From NCBI RefSeq assembly GCF_003762925.1, contig NZ_RJUK01000001.1, positions 2,869,429 through 2,933,428 of the forward strand: a stretch of DNA of 64,000 bases, given 5' to 3'. Below are positions 1-8,636 of this stretch, one piece after another. Below the pieces are notes generated by a model. The model was not told where the DNA came from, searched no databases, and saw only the letters and a list, made by a program, of their open reading frames with translations. The position numbers were made by a program, and so were the translations under genes. Position 1 is the stretch's first letter; the number at the start of each line of letters is the position of its first letter. This DNA is from Marinimicrobium koreense. GTDB taxonomy: Bacteria; Pseudomonadota; Gammaproteobacteria; Pseudomonadales; Cellvibrionaceae.

Positions 1-849
1 CTGAACGTTAACACCTTCCTCCGCCATGGCCTGTGCCACTCGCCAGGCGACCGCACCTCCGGCGCCGGATTCCTGGGGAATAGTCAGTGCGACCCGCTCA
101 TCCAGTGCTCCGGCCAATAAGGCGCCCTTGCCATTACGAGAGCAGCCGGTAACGGCCAAGCGGTTCGCCGCTATCAATCCCTCATCCGATTCCTGTAGCA
201 CGTCGATCAGTCGGCTCACGCCCCAGGCCCAGGCGGTCATTGAACTGGCACTGTGGTCCTTGCCGTACAGGTCGTAAAACAGACCATTTCCTCGTGAATT
301 CGCGCCACTCTGGGCGCCCAGCTCATTGTTGTCTACACTGATAATCGCCACGCCTTTGTCGGACAATAACTCGCTGTCCAGCGTAGCCGGCCCGAGGGTG
401 ATGATGGCCGGGTAGGGCGCCTGGCCAGCGTTGGGAAGCGTCACCGGGGCGTTGAATTCTATTGTTTTGCCTTGATGGTGGACAGTCACAGTAACGGATT
501 TCGCGGAAACCCGGCCACTAACCCGCTCCGGCTTACCGGGTTTGATTCCCGATTCATACTGCTGTACCTGCTGCAGGGTTTCCTGGCGACGGCAGCGCCA
601 CTGGTCCCGCTCGGTAATGCGGTGTCCGTCCAACCCCAGAAACGGATCGGGTAAGGTCTTGATGACCGCCAGGTTGGAGGCGTCGGGAAGTGTAGGTACA
701 GGGCAGCCTTCGCCTGAGTTTTCGGTAGTGACAGGGCGACGCTCACTGGAGCTTTGCATCGTTCCACCGCCCGCACAGGCATTGAGAAGGCTGAACGAGA
801 GTGTCAGGGTGGCGAGGCTGGAAACCATCGACTTTATTTTATGATTCAT
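1..849 (-). CDS. Glucuronoyl esterase (CE15) lipoprotein, C-terminus cut by window edge
   Basis: Reading the minus strand from the ATG at 847-849 gives 283 open codons running off position 1, so the C-terminus is missing. The family cleaves the ester between 4-O-methyl-glucuronic acid of xylan and lignin alcohols. The N-terminus is a lipoprotein signal with lipobox LNAC (Cys25), so a membrane-anchored enzyme is expected. Diagnostic CE15 features are the nucleophile motif GCSRNGKGA (Ser237) and QESGAGG, whose Glu260 lies 23 residues later, the same spacing as the Ser-Glu pair of fungal glucuronoyl esterases. A PLPDPF-like segment (about 67) and WRCRRQE (about 84) also fit. The catalytic His would lie beyond the window. 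An AGGAT ribosome site precedes the start. It is divergent from the esterase at 1081, suggesting a hemicellulose esterase pair. Confidence 0.85.
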   Translation of the reverse strand, partial: MNHKIKSMVSSLATLTLSFSLLNACAGGGTMQSSSERRPVTTENSGEGCPVPTLPDASNLAVIKTLPDPFLGLDGHRITERDQWRCRRQETLQQVQQYESGIKPGKPERVSGRVSAKSVTVTVHHQGKTIEFNAPVTLPNAGQAPYPAIITLGPATLDSELLSDKGVAIISVDNNELGAQSGANSRGNGLFYDLYGKDHSASSMTAWAWGVSRLIDVLQESDEGLIAANRLAVTGCSRNGKGALLAGALDERVALTIPQESGAGGAVAWRVAQAMAEEGVNVQ

Positions 850-1080
850 CAACACATCCTATTGTTATCCCCAAAGGGTTCTAGGGAGTGAGTAAATTCG
901 CTCCGCTTATTATTGTCAATATGAATATAAAGTTATCCAAAAGGTTACTACGGCACTTCTTCACGCTGAGGGTTTTGAGGTGGAGTATGAGCACAGGATT
1001 GTTATAATCAGTACGACTATAACAGCCTGGTTCCTGACGTGTGCCGGCGCCACCTTTAATTCAAAGAGAGTTTAATAACG

Positions 1081-3018
1081 ATGAAATACCGGGTTGGAGC
1101 ATTGATGATGGGGGCGGCGCTCAGTTGTGCCGCCGTTCAGGCCGAAGTCACCCTGCCGCGCTTGATCAGCGATGGCATGGTACTTCAACGAGACACGGAA
1201 ATCCGGGTATGGGGTTGGGCCGATCCGGACGAGGCAGTAAGTGTTCACTTTCAGGGTTTCACGTGGCAAACCGTGACCGCCGATGACGGGCGCTGGCAGC
1301 TGACCTTGCCAGAAATGAAAGCCGGCGGCCCCTATGAGCTGACGGTTAAAGGTGAGAACACCCTTACCCTGGAGAATGTTCTGGTGGGGGACGTGTGGCT
1401 CGCCTCCGGTCAGTCCAATATGGAGCTGACCATGGCCCGGACCAAACCGCTGTACGCGGAGGAAATGGCCGAAGCGAATTATCCCGAGATCCGCTTTTTT
1501 GAAGTCCCTGACCGCTATCAATTCAAGCACCCCGAGCCGGACCTGGACGGTGGTGAATGGCTGTCGGTGACTCCCGAAACCCTGCCGGGTATTTCCGCGG
1601 TGGGGTATTTTTTCGCCAAGGACCTGCATCAGCAATACGACGTGCCGGTGGGTGTGATCAATGCCGCCCTGGGGGGATCACCGTCGGAAGCCTGGTTGAG
1701 TGAATCTGCCCTGAAAGCCTTCCCGCACCACCTGGAAGAGGCCAAGCGCTGGCGGGATGATGACTTGATTGAGCAGGTGAGCTCGGCGGATAACGCTCGG
1801 GGTCAACAGTGGCGTGAGCGTCGGGACGAACTGGACCCCGGCTTCAAGAACGGCGAGGCCCTCTGGGCCAAGCCGGAGGTTGATGACAGCGACTGGGAAA
1901 CGGTGACACTGCCCGGTTTCTGGGGTGAGGAGGACAAGGCCAACGGTGTCTGGTGGCTGCGCAAAACCATCACTCTGCCGGAAGACTGGGCCGGTAAAGC
2001 GGCCTTTCTGGAAGTGGGCCGCCTGGTGGACGCCGATGTGACCTACCTGAATGGCGAGCGCGTCGGACAAACCGGCTACCAATACCCGCCGCGCTGGTAC
2101 GAGGTGTCCGAAGGCCTGCTCAAGGCGGGTGAAAACGTATTGACCGTGCGCCTGACCAGTGAGAATGGTCGACCGGGTTTTGTGGAAGACAAGCCCTATG
2201 AGCTGCGCCGGGAGGATGAAGTCGTCGATCTGACCGGTGAGTGGAAGGTCAAGCAGGGTGCGCAATTGGACAACCTGGATCCGCCCACCTTCATCCGCTG
2301 GAAACCCATGGGGTTGTACAACGGCATGATTGCACCGCTGACCGATTACGCCATCAAGGGTGTCATCTGGTACCAGGGCGAATCCAATGTCGGTCGCGAG
2401 GCGGAGTACAACGAATCCTTCCTGGCGGTGATCAACGAGTGGCGTCGCCAGTGGGCGCAGCCCGATCAACCGTTTATTTTTGTGCAACTGGCCAACTACC
2501 TGGAAACCCGGGATGAGCCGGTGGACAGTGACTGGGCCCGCCTGCGCGAAGCGCAACTGAACACCTTGCGTGTCCCCCACACCGGTATGGCGGTGGCCAT
2601 CGACGTCGGCGAGTGGAACGATATTCATCCGCTGGATAAGCAGACCGTGGGCGAGCGGCTGGCCCTGGCCGCCCAAGCGGTGGCTTATGATGAAGACCTG
2701 GTGGCCTTTGGTCCGATCTATACCGGGATGGAAGTGGATGGACGCCAGGTCCGCCTGAGCTTTGAGCATACCGGCTCGGGGCTGGCCTCCTGCAACGGTA
2801 AACCCTTGGCCGAATTTGCCATCGCCGGCGAAGACCGCGATTTTGTCTGGGCCGATGCGCGCATCGAAGGCGATTCCGTGGTGGTACAGAGCGCTGAAGT
2901 TCGCCGGCCGACGGCGGTACGCTATGCCTGGGCGGACAACCCGGATCAGGCCAACCTGTGCAATCGCGAGGGCCTGCCGGCGACTCCCTTCCGGACGGAC
3001 GACTGGCCTCGGAAGTGA
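1081..3018 (+). CDS. Secreted sialate O-acetylesterase-type (SASA, CE20-like) carbohydrate esterase
   Basis: A 645-residue exported protein with a signal peptide ending near AVQA (about 21). The SGNH-hydrolase domain is split: the nucleophile block ASGQSNMELT (Ser112) is followed by a long insertion of about residues 250-370 that reads as a jelly-roll, galactose-binding-like domain (WWLRKTITLPEDW, YLNGERVGQ). The fold then resumes with WYQGESN (about 430) and the Asp/His block NDIHPLDKQ (His516). Proteins with this SGNH-plus-inserted-jelly-roll layout remove O-acetyl groups from sialic acids or from hemicellulose. In this plant-polymer context, next to a glucuronoyl esterase, hemicellulose deacetylation is more likely, but that is inference. 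The gene stands alone and ends 17 bp before the convergent Lrp gene. Confidence 0.82.
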   Translation: MKYRVGALMMGAALSCAAVQAEVTLPRLISDGMVLQRDTEIRVWGWADPDEAVSVHFQGFTWQTVTADDGRWQLTLPEMKAGGPYELTVKGENTLTLENVLVGDVWLASGQSNMELTMARTKPLYAEEMAEANYPEIRFFEVPDRYQFKHPEPDLDGGEWLSVTPETLPGISAVGYFFAKDLHQQYDVPVGVINAALGGSPSEAWLSESALKAFPHHLEEAKRWRDDDLIEQVSSADNARGQQWRERRDELDPGFKNGEALWAKPEVDDSDWETVTLPGFWGEEDKANGVWWLRKTITLPEDWAGKAAFLEVGRLVDADVTYLNGERVGQTGYQYPPRWYEVSEGLLKAGENVLTVRLTSENGRPGFVEDKPYELRREDEVVDLTGEWKVKQGAQLDNLDPPTFIRWKPMGLYNGMIAPLTDYAIKGVIWYQGESNVGREAEYNESFLAVINEWRRQWAQPDQPFIFVQLANYLETRDEPVDSDWARLREAQLNTLRVPHTGMAVAIDVGEWNDIHPLDKQTVGERLALAAQAVAYDEDLVAFGPIYTGMEVDGRQVRLSFEHTGSGLASCNGKPLAEFAIAGEDRDFVWADARIEGDSVVVQSAEVRRPTAVRYAWADNPDQANLCNREGLPATPFRTDDWPRK

Positions 3019-3035
3019 TTGCTCACTATCGGTAA

Positions 3036-3506
3036 TCAGTCGACGGGGAGGGCGGTGCTGTTAATCGGACTTTTCAATACGAAGGACGAATGCACACCGC
3101 TCACCCCCTCGATCCGGGTCAGCTTCTGCAACAGAAACTGCTGATAGGCATCCATATCCCGCACAATCACCTTGAGCAGGTAGTCGGCAGACTGGCCGGT
3201 GATCAGGTGACATTCGAGCACTTCCGGATAAGTCGCAATCGTATCTTCAAAGGCGCTGAACCGGTCCGGGGTGTGCTTGTCCATGCTGATTTCAATAAAC
3301 GCCATCAGGTTCAGCCCCAGCTTGCGGGCGTTCAACAGCGCCACATAGCCATCGATCAGTCCGTCTTCCTCCATCTGTTTCACCCGGCGCAGGCAGGGGG
3401 AGGGTGAAAGGCTGATGGCTTCGGCCAGTTCCTGGTTGGTAATCCGCCCCCGATGCTGCAGGGTGTCGAGGATCATGTGGTCGTAACGATCGAGTTTAGT
3501 GGTCAT
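3036..3506 (-). CDS. Lrp/AsnC family transcriptional regulator
   Basis: At 156 residues it has the standard Lrp length. An N-terminal winged helix (about 5-60; DHMILDTLQHRGRITNQELAEAISLS then a recognition helix with CLRRVKQMEEDG) is followed by the RAM/ligand domain (about 65-150). These proteins are octameric amino-acid-responsive regulators. It is divergent from leuA across a 295-bp gap that contains two related AT-rich palindromic sites, so control of leuA and of itself is the natural hypothesis. Whether it is the global Lrp or a local paralog cannot be told from sequence alone. Confidence 0.88.
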   Translation of the reverse strand: MTTKLDRYDHMILDTLQHRGRITNQELAEAISLSPSPCLRRVKQMEEDGLIDGYVALLNARKLGLNLMAFIEISMDKHTPDRFSAFEDTIATYPEVLECHLITGQSADYLLKVIVRDMDAYQQFLLQKLTRIEGVSGVHSSFVLKSPINSTALPVD

Positions 3507-3538
3507 GGGGATACAATATTCTGATTACGGTTAAATTG

Positions 3539-3555
3539 TTGGCATAAATTGCCAA
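3539..3555. promoter_or_regulatory. Candidate Lrp operator, site 1
   Basis: TTGGCATAAATTGCCAA is a perfect palindrome with 6-bp arms TTGGCA/TGCCAA around a 5-nt AT centre. It lies 33 bp upstream of the lrp-like start and 246 bp upstream of the leuA start. The AT-rich centre suits Lrp-type binding. Assignment to the neighbouring regulator is inference. Confidence 0.5.
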
Positions 3556-3577
3556 TACCGGCGTTATCTGAGTCATC

Positions 3578-3594
3578 TTAGCAATTTATTGGCG
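3578..3594. promoter_or_regulatory. Candidate Lrp operator, site 2
   Basis: TTAGCAATTTATTGGCG repeats the half-site GCAATTTAT seen on the opposite strand of site 1, about 39 bp centre to centre (near four helical turns), as expected for cooperative Lrp-like binding. A possible -10 box TATACT sits at 3607-3612 toward leuA without a good -35, which would fit activator dependence. Confidence 0.4.
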
Positions 3595-3664
3595 GCCTGT
3601 AAGCCATATACTATCCCCAATGCCTGATAACGGATGAGCGGCGGGCCACAAGCCCACCCCGGGG

Positions 3665-3772
3665 ATGTCTCTCACTGCTACCCGCAGCGTTCTGCTCCCC
3701 ACTGAACAGCCTACCCGGCTGAACGTCACCGCTCTCCTCGGGCAACCTTTTAAACCCATGTTTGTGCCTTAA
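3665..3772 (+). CDS. Possible leuA leader peptide (35 codons)
   Basis: An ORF of 35 codons plus TAA lies in the leuA leader and ends 29 bp before the leuA start. It contains six leucine codons, two of them as adjacent pairs (CTG CTC at codons 10-11, CTC CTC at 24-25), reminiscent of attenuation leader peptides of leucine genes. Against it, there is no clear ribosome site beyond GGGG directly before the ATG, and I found no convincing terminator/antiterminator pair downstream. Treat it as a candidate only. Confidence 0.25.
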   Translation: MSLTATRSVLLPTEQPTRLNVTALLGQPFKPMFVP

Positions 3773-3801
3773 ACCGAAGTTTGCGCCAATGGAGCCGAGC
3801 C

Positions 3802-5469
3802 ATGATTGCCAACCCCGCCAAGAAATACCGTCGTTTCGAGCCCATTCAGCTCCCGGACCGTCAGTGGCCCAACAAGGTCATTGATCAGGCGCCGATCTGG
3901 ATGAGCACCGACCTGCGCGATGGCAATCAGGCCCTGATCGATCCGATGAATGTGGACACCAAGTTGCGCCTGTTCAAAGCCCTGGTGTCGATCGGCTTCA
4001 AGGAAATTGAAGTGGGCTTTCCGTCGGCCTCCGACACCGATTTCAACTTTGTACGTCGCCTGATCGAGGAAGATCACATTCCCGATGACGTCACTGTCGA
4101 GGTGCTCACCCAGGCGCGCCAGGATCTGATCGCCCGCACCGTGGAATCGCTCAAAGGCGCGCGCCGGGCCATCGTGCATATGTACAACCCCGTGGCGCCA
4201 GCGTTCCGCCGGATCGTCTACAAGACCGACAAGGCCGGTGTCAAAGAGATTGCCGAGCGCGGCACCCGCTGGGTGAAAGAGCTCACCGAAGCTCAACCGG
4301 GCACCGAATGGGTGTACCAGTATTCGCCGGAAGTGTTCTCCAGCACCGAAGTGGAGTTCGCCAAAGAGGTGTGCGATGCGGTCTCGGCCATCTGGCAGCC
4401 GACACCCGAACGCAAGATGATTTTCAACCTGCCGGCGACCGTGGAAATGTCCACGCCCAACACTTACGCCGACCAGATCGAGTGGATGCACCGCAACCTC
4501 AACAATCGCGAGAGCATCATTCTGAGTGTGCACCCGCACAACGATCGGGGTACCGCCGTGGCGGCCGCCGAGCTGGCGGTGATGGCCGGGGCTGACCGGG
4601 TGGAAGGTTGTCTGTTCGGCAACGGCGAACGCACCGGTAATGTGGACCTGGTGACTTTGGCCATGAACCTCTACTCCCAGGGCATTCACCCGGGCCTGGA
4701 TTTCACCGACATTGATCAGATCCGCCAGTTGGCCGAAGAGTGCACCCAGCTTCCGGTTCATCCGCGCCATCCCTATGCGGGTGAGTTGGTGTTCACCGCC
4801 TTTTCCGGCTCACACCAGGATGCAATCAAGAAGGGCTTTGCGGTGCAGGACCCGGAGGGCTATTGGGAAGTCCCTTATCTGCCTATTGACCCGGCCGACC
4901 TCAACCGCAGCTACGATGCCGTGGTGCGGGTGAACAGTCAGTCCGGCAAGGGCGGTGTCAGCTTCCTGCTTCAGCAGCAGGCAGGCTATGAATTGCCCCG
5001 TCGTCTGCAGATCGAGTTCAGCGGCGTGGTCCAGAAAGTCAGTGACACCTCGGGCAAAGAGGTGGCCAGTGGCGATATCTACAAGCTGTTTGATCAGGAG
5101 TACCTGCAGGTCAACGCGCCTTATGTGTACACCAGCAGTCGGGTCAGTGATGGCGAAGACGGCGTGGTGAACACCCTGATCCTGGGCAAGTTCCAGGGCC
5201 AGGAAGTGGAGTTGACCGGTACCGGCAATGGCCCGATTGATGCCGCCGCCAAGGCCCTCGGTGAGCACGCGGGTCAGACCATTACGGTAGTGGACTACCA
5301 CGAGCACGGCCTGGGCGCCGGCTCCGATGTGGCGGCAGTATGCTATGTCGAAGTGAAAGTGGGCGACCACAAGCCCGTGTTTGGCGTCGGGCAGGACAAG
5401 AACATTGTCGCGGCCGCCATCAAAGCGCTGATCAATGGTGTGAACCGGGATCTGGGAATGAGCGCCTAA
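3802..5469 (+). CDS. leuA: 2-isopropylmalate synthase
   Basis: Condenses acetyl-CoA with 2-oxoisovalerate, the first committed step of leucine synthesis, in the cytoplasm. The 555-residue product matches the long LeuA type found in Pseudomonas and actinobacteria. An HMGL-like TIM barrel (about 30-310) carries STDLRDGNQ (metal/catalytic) and [11 protein letters not shown] with [12 protein letters not shown] linker and the C-terminal regulatory LeuA dimer domain (about 420-550) follow. I chose the ATG at 3802 because GGAG lies 8 bp upstream; the TTG at 3781 lacks a ribosome site. No other leu genes are nearby. A divergent Lrp regulator suggests leucine-linked control. A strong terminator follows. 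Confidence 0.95.
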   Translation: MIANPAKKYRRFEPIQLPDRQWPNKVIDQAPIWMSTDLRDGNQALIDPMNVDTKLRLFKALVSIGFKEIEVGFPSASDTDFNFVRRLIEEDHIPDDVTVEVLTQARQDLIARTVESLKGARRAIVHMYNPVAPAFRRIVYKTDKAGVKEIAERGTRWVKELTEAQPGTEWVYQYSPEVFSSTEVEFAKEVCDAVSAIWQPTPERKMIFNLPATVEMSTPNTYADQIEWMHRNLNNRESIILSVHPHNDRGTAVAAAELAVMAGADRVEGCLFGNGERTGNVDLVTLAMNLYSQGIHPGLDFTDIDQIRQLAEECTQLPVHPRHPYAGELVFTAFSGSHQDAIKKGFAVQDPEGYWEVPYLPIDPADLNRSYDAVVRVNSQSGKGGVSFLLQQQAGYELPRRLQIEFSGVVQKVSDTSGKEVASGDIYKLFDQEYLQVNAPYVYTSSRVSDGEDGVVNTLILGKFQGQEVELTGTGNGPIDAAAKALGEHAGQTITVVDYHEHGLGAGSDVAAVCYVEVKVGDHKPVFGVGQDKNIVAAAIKALINGVNRDLGMSA

Positions 5470-5510
5470 GATCGATCGGCGTTCTTCTTACACCACTAGC
5501 AACACCCGTA

Positions 5511-5542
5511 AAGCCAGGTTGAAATAACGGCCTGGCTTTTTT
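5511..5542 (+). terminator. Rho-independent terminator of leuA
   Basis: AAGCCAGG (5511-5518) pairs with CCTGGCTT (5531-5538) across a 12-nt loop and is followed by T residues to 5542. Confidence 0.88.
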
Positions 5543-5750
5543 ATGCCTTTGGCATTTATAAAATGCTGTTACATGCGCCAAAATGCCTTAGTAGCCGTGT
5601 TTTGTGACTTAACTCAAGTAAAGTCGTCTATTTTGCGTCGAACCCTTTACCCCATGTAACACCTGTGCCATTATTTGATTGCGCAACCATTGAGTTGCCA
5701 TTCCAATACAAGAACCCTGTTCTAACAATAAACATTGAGGGAGTTTGAGA

Positions 5751-8522
5751 ATGAAAGTATTCCACCTGAGCCCGCTCGCCCTGGCGCTCGCTGCTGCTGC
5801 CATGCCCGCTGCCCACGCCCAAGACGAAGGTGCTGGCGCCCTGGAAGAGGTGGTGGTCACCGGCTTCCGCCAGAGTCTGGAACGCGCGCTGGACATCAAA
5901 CGCGATTCCGCCAACAACGTCGAAACCATTGTCGCTGAAGACATGGGTAAAATGCCTGACCTCAACCTGGCCGAGTCCCTGCAACGGGTCCCCGGTGTGG
6001 CCATCACCCGCGAAGGCGGTGAAGGTCGCAGCATCACCGTGCGCGGCCTGAGCCCGGATTTCACCCGCAGTACCCTGAACGGCATGGAAGTCCCCGGCAG
6101 CGCCGGCGGCCTGGACTCCTCCGGCGGCGTCAACCGCGGCCGCTCCATGGACTTCAACATCTTCGCCTCGGAACTGTTCAACCGCATCGACATTCACAAG
6201 TCGCCCAAGGCGTCGGTGGAAGAGGGCGGTCTGGCCAGTACCGTGGAGCTGTTTACCGCCAAGCCATTTGATAACCCCGGCCTGAACGCCAGCGTCAGCG
6301 GCCAGTTCACCGTAGATAACGTCGCCGACGAGGCCGACCCGCGATTCGCCGCGCTGGTGAGCAACACCTTTATGGACGACACCGTCGGGGTGCTGTTCTC
6401 GGTGGCTCACTCCACCCGCACCGTGCGTCAGGAAGGTTTCGGCACTGTGCGCTATACATCGCCGTTTGCCAACGGCCAGAGCTGGGCGGATACCAGTGGT
6501 ACCACCATCAACGGCACGCCCGACCCGGATACCAACCACCCCGAATACACTCAAGGTGACGATCCGCTCGACTACATGTGGACCCCGCGCCTGCCCCGGA
6601 TGGACTACTTTGGCAACACCCAGGATCGCACCGGTGTGACCGCCGCGTTCCAGTTCCGCCCCAATGATCGCCTGGAATTGGGTCTGGACATCGTCGGTTC
6701 CGAGCTGTCGAACGACCGCGAGTCCTACAACTACTTCGCCCAGTTCCGGAACACCTTCGATGAAATCACACCCACCAGTGTGACCCTGGATGCCGCCGGC
6801 CGTCAGATCGTGGCCGGTACCTTCCAGAACGTGACCCCGCGTTCGGAAAGCCGCGGCCAATTCTCGGAAACCACTTTCCTGCAGACCGTGTTCTCCGGTA
6901 AGTACGATCTGAGCGATCGCACCGAACTGAGCTTCATGCTGGGTAACGCCAACTCCGAACACGATGAAGAACAGTACCGCTTCAACCTGACCGCCTCGGA
7001 AGGTCACGACTTCACCTTCGATTTCGGTGCGGATTCCGACATTGCGGAAATGAGCTACGGGTTCGATATTCTGGAACCGTCGAACTACTTCTTCTCCGGC
7101 CCGACGCTGCGCAAAGACGTGGTGGATCGTGACAACACCACTTTCCGTCTGGATCTGGAAACCGAGCAGGGCGGCGCCGTGTTCAAAACCGGTTTTATCT
7201 ACAACGACCGGGAAGTGGACTCACTGCGCTACAACCCGACCGAAGGCACCATCGATGCACCGGATGAAGTGACCTCGGATCTGGCCACCTCACTGACCGG
7301 TATCGGTATCGATGACTTTGCCAGCGGCCTGGATGCCCCCGGCGGCTTCCCGCGCGACTTCCTGATCGCCCACTTCGACAACACCATTGAAGCCTACGGT
7401 GCGGGCCAATTCACCCCGGTACCGGTGGACGCCTCCTCCTGGAACGTACAGGAAGAGACCATGGGCCTGTACGGTGAAGTGGACTTTGAAACCAGCGTGT
7501 TTGATCGTCCGCTGCGGGTGAACAGCGGCCTCCGTATCGCACGGACCTTCATGACCTCGAGCGGTGCTACCGAAGATCCGGTCACCGGTGAGGCGATCCT
7601 GCTGTCCGAGGACAACGCCTACACCGACGTGTTGCCCTCGACCAACATCGTGTGGGAAATTGAAGAAGACCTGCTGCTGCGCGCCAACATCTCCCGCAAC
7701 ATCACCCGCCCGGGACTGGGCAGCCTGTCACCCACCGTGACCGGTGTGACGCCGATCAACGGCAACATCAGCCGGGGTAATCCGAACCTCGACCCGATGC
7801 GCGCCAGCGCCGTGGATCTGGGCCTGGAGTGGTACTTCGACAGCGAAGCGCTGCTGGCGGTGACCCTGTTCCACAAAGACATCGAAAGCTTCATCAGCGG
7901 TGACGAAGTGGAAGGACCGCTCACCCCGGAGCTGCGCCAGATCGTGTCCAACTACCCGGCCTACGACCCGGACTCTCCGCTGTTTGAGCCCAACGCGGTG
8001 GATATCAACGGATCGGCCTGGTTTACCTCCCAGCCGGTCAACGGCGATGGCGCCCAGCTCGATGGGGTGGAGATCGCGTATCAGCAGCCGTTCACCTTCC
8101 TGCCGGCACCGTTCGACAACCTGGGTATGATTGCCAACTACACCTATGTGAGTTCGGAGTCCCGGTTTGACACGGTGGTCAGCACTCTCCCGGGCCTGTC
8201 GGAAGAGAGTTACAACTTCACCCTGTACTATGAGACTGACCGCTATGGTATCCGTGGCTCCATCAACGGTCGGGACGACTACATTACCGACCCGACCGGC
8301 AGCAACGGCAACGCTCAGCACGCCACCACCGGTCCGACCCGTCTGGACATGTCGGCGTTCTACAACATCACCGATGACCTGAAGGTGACGTTGGAAGGCA
8401 TCAACATGACCAACGAGACCGAGCGGCTGTACACCACCGGTCCGTTGGGCGACATGAACCTGGTGCGTGAGTACAACACCACCGGCCGAGAGGTTTACCT
8501 CGGCCTGCGTTACAGCTACTGA
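5751..8522 (+). CDS. TonB-dependent outer-membrane receptor, carbohydrate type
   Basis: A 923-residue receptor with a signal peptide (MKVFHLSPLALALAA, cleavage near AHA-Q), a TonB-box-like segment EEVVVTG just after it, a plug domain (about 45-180: NLAESLQRVPGV, ITVRGL) and a C-terminal 22-stranded barrel ending in aromatic Tyr (LGLRYSY). Plug features such as QSLERALDIKRD place it near the Caulobacter/Xanthomonas-type receptors that import oligosaccharides. I chose ATG 5751 because GAGGGAG lies just upstream; the TTG at 5745 is unlikely. It is flanked by its own terminators, so it is probably monocistronic. The substrate is unknown; hemicellulose or pectin fragments are plausible from the neighbourhood. 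Confidence 0.88.
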   Translation: MKVFHLSPLALALAAAAMPAAHAQDEGAGALEEVVVTGFRQSLERALDIKRDSANNVETIVAEDMGKMPDLNLAESLQRVPGVAITREGGEGRSITVRGLSPDFTRSTLNGMEVPGSAGGLDSSGGVNRGRSMDFNIFASELFNRIDIHKSPKASVEEGGLASTVELFTAKPFDNPGLNASVSGQFTVDNVADEADPRFAALVSNTFMDDTVGVLFSVAHSTRTVRQEGFGTVRYTSPFANGQSWADTSGTTINGTPDPDTNHPEYTQGDDPLDYMWTPRLPRMDYFGNTQDRTGVTAAFQFRPNDRLELGLDIVGSELSNDRESYNYFAQFRNTFDEITPTSVTLDAAGRQIVAGTFQNVTPRSESRGQFSETTFLQTVFSGKYDLSDRTELSFMLGNANSEHDEEQYRFNLTASEGHDFTFDFGADSDIAEMSYGFDILEPSNYFFSGPTLRKDVVDRDNTTFRLDLETEQGGAVFKTGFIYNDREVDSLRYNPTEGTIDAPDEVTSDLATSLTGIGIDDFASGLDAPGGFPRDFLIAHFDNTIEAYGAGQFTPVPVDASSWNVQEETMGLYGEVDFETSVFDRPLRVNSGLRIARTFMTSSGATEDPVTGEAILLSEDNAYTDVLPSTNIVWEIEEDLLLRANISRNITRPGLGSLSPTVTGVTPINGNISRGNPNLDPMRASAVDLGLEWYFDSEALLAVTLFHKDIESFISGDEVEGPLTPELRQIVSNYPAYDPDSPLFEPNAVDINGSAWFTSQPVNGDGAQLDGVEIAYQQPFTFLPAPFDNLGMIANYTYVSSESRFDTVVSTLPGLSEESYNFTLYYETDRYGIRGSINGRDDYITDPTGSNGNAQHATTGPTRLDMSAFYNITDDLKVTLEGINMTNETERLYTTGPLGDMNLVREYNTTGREVYLGLRYSY

Positions 8523-8564
8523 CCCTCGACGGCTCGCCCTGGCGAGCCGGGCTGAAGCTGATGG

Positions 8565-8594
8565 GCGCCACCCACTGGGGTGGCGCTTTTTTTT
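8565..8594 (+). terminator. Strong rho-independent terminator
   Basis: A perfect 9-bp stem GCGCCACCC/GGGTGGCGC with a 4-nt loop is followed by eight T residues. It ends the TonB receptor transcript. Confidence 0.93.
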
Positions 8595-8636
8595 CGCCTA
8601 TACTCCCGGTATCGGCACTGCGAACCTGGCCCCTGA

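Noticed and set aside
1678..2769. 363-residue open frame antisense to the SASA-type esterase
   Set aside because: No start signal or domain, and the esterase reading is complete on the plus strand.
5628..7007. 459-residue open frame antisense to the TonB receptor
   Set aside because: It has no ribosome site or recognisable domain, and it mirrors the strongly GC-biased third positions of the receptor on the other strand. It is a shadow frame.
8531..8548. GGCTCGCC/GGCGAGCC hairpin after the TonB receptor as a separate terminator
   Set aside because: It lacks a T-run, and the strong terminator at 8565-8594 follows directly. It may only support that site.
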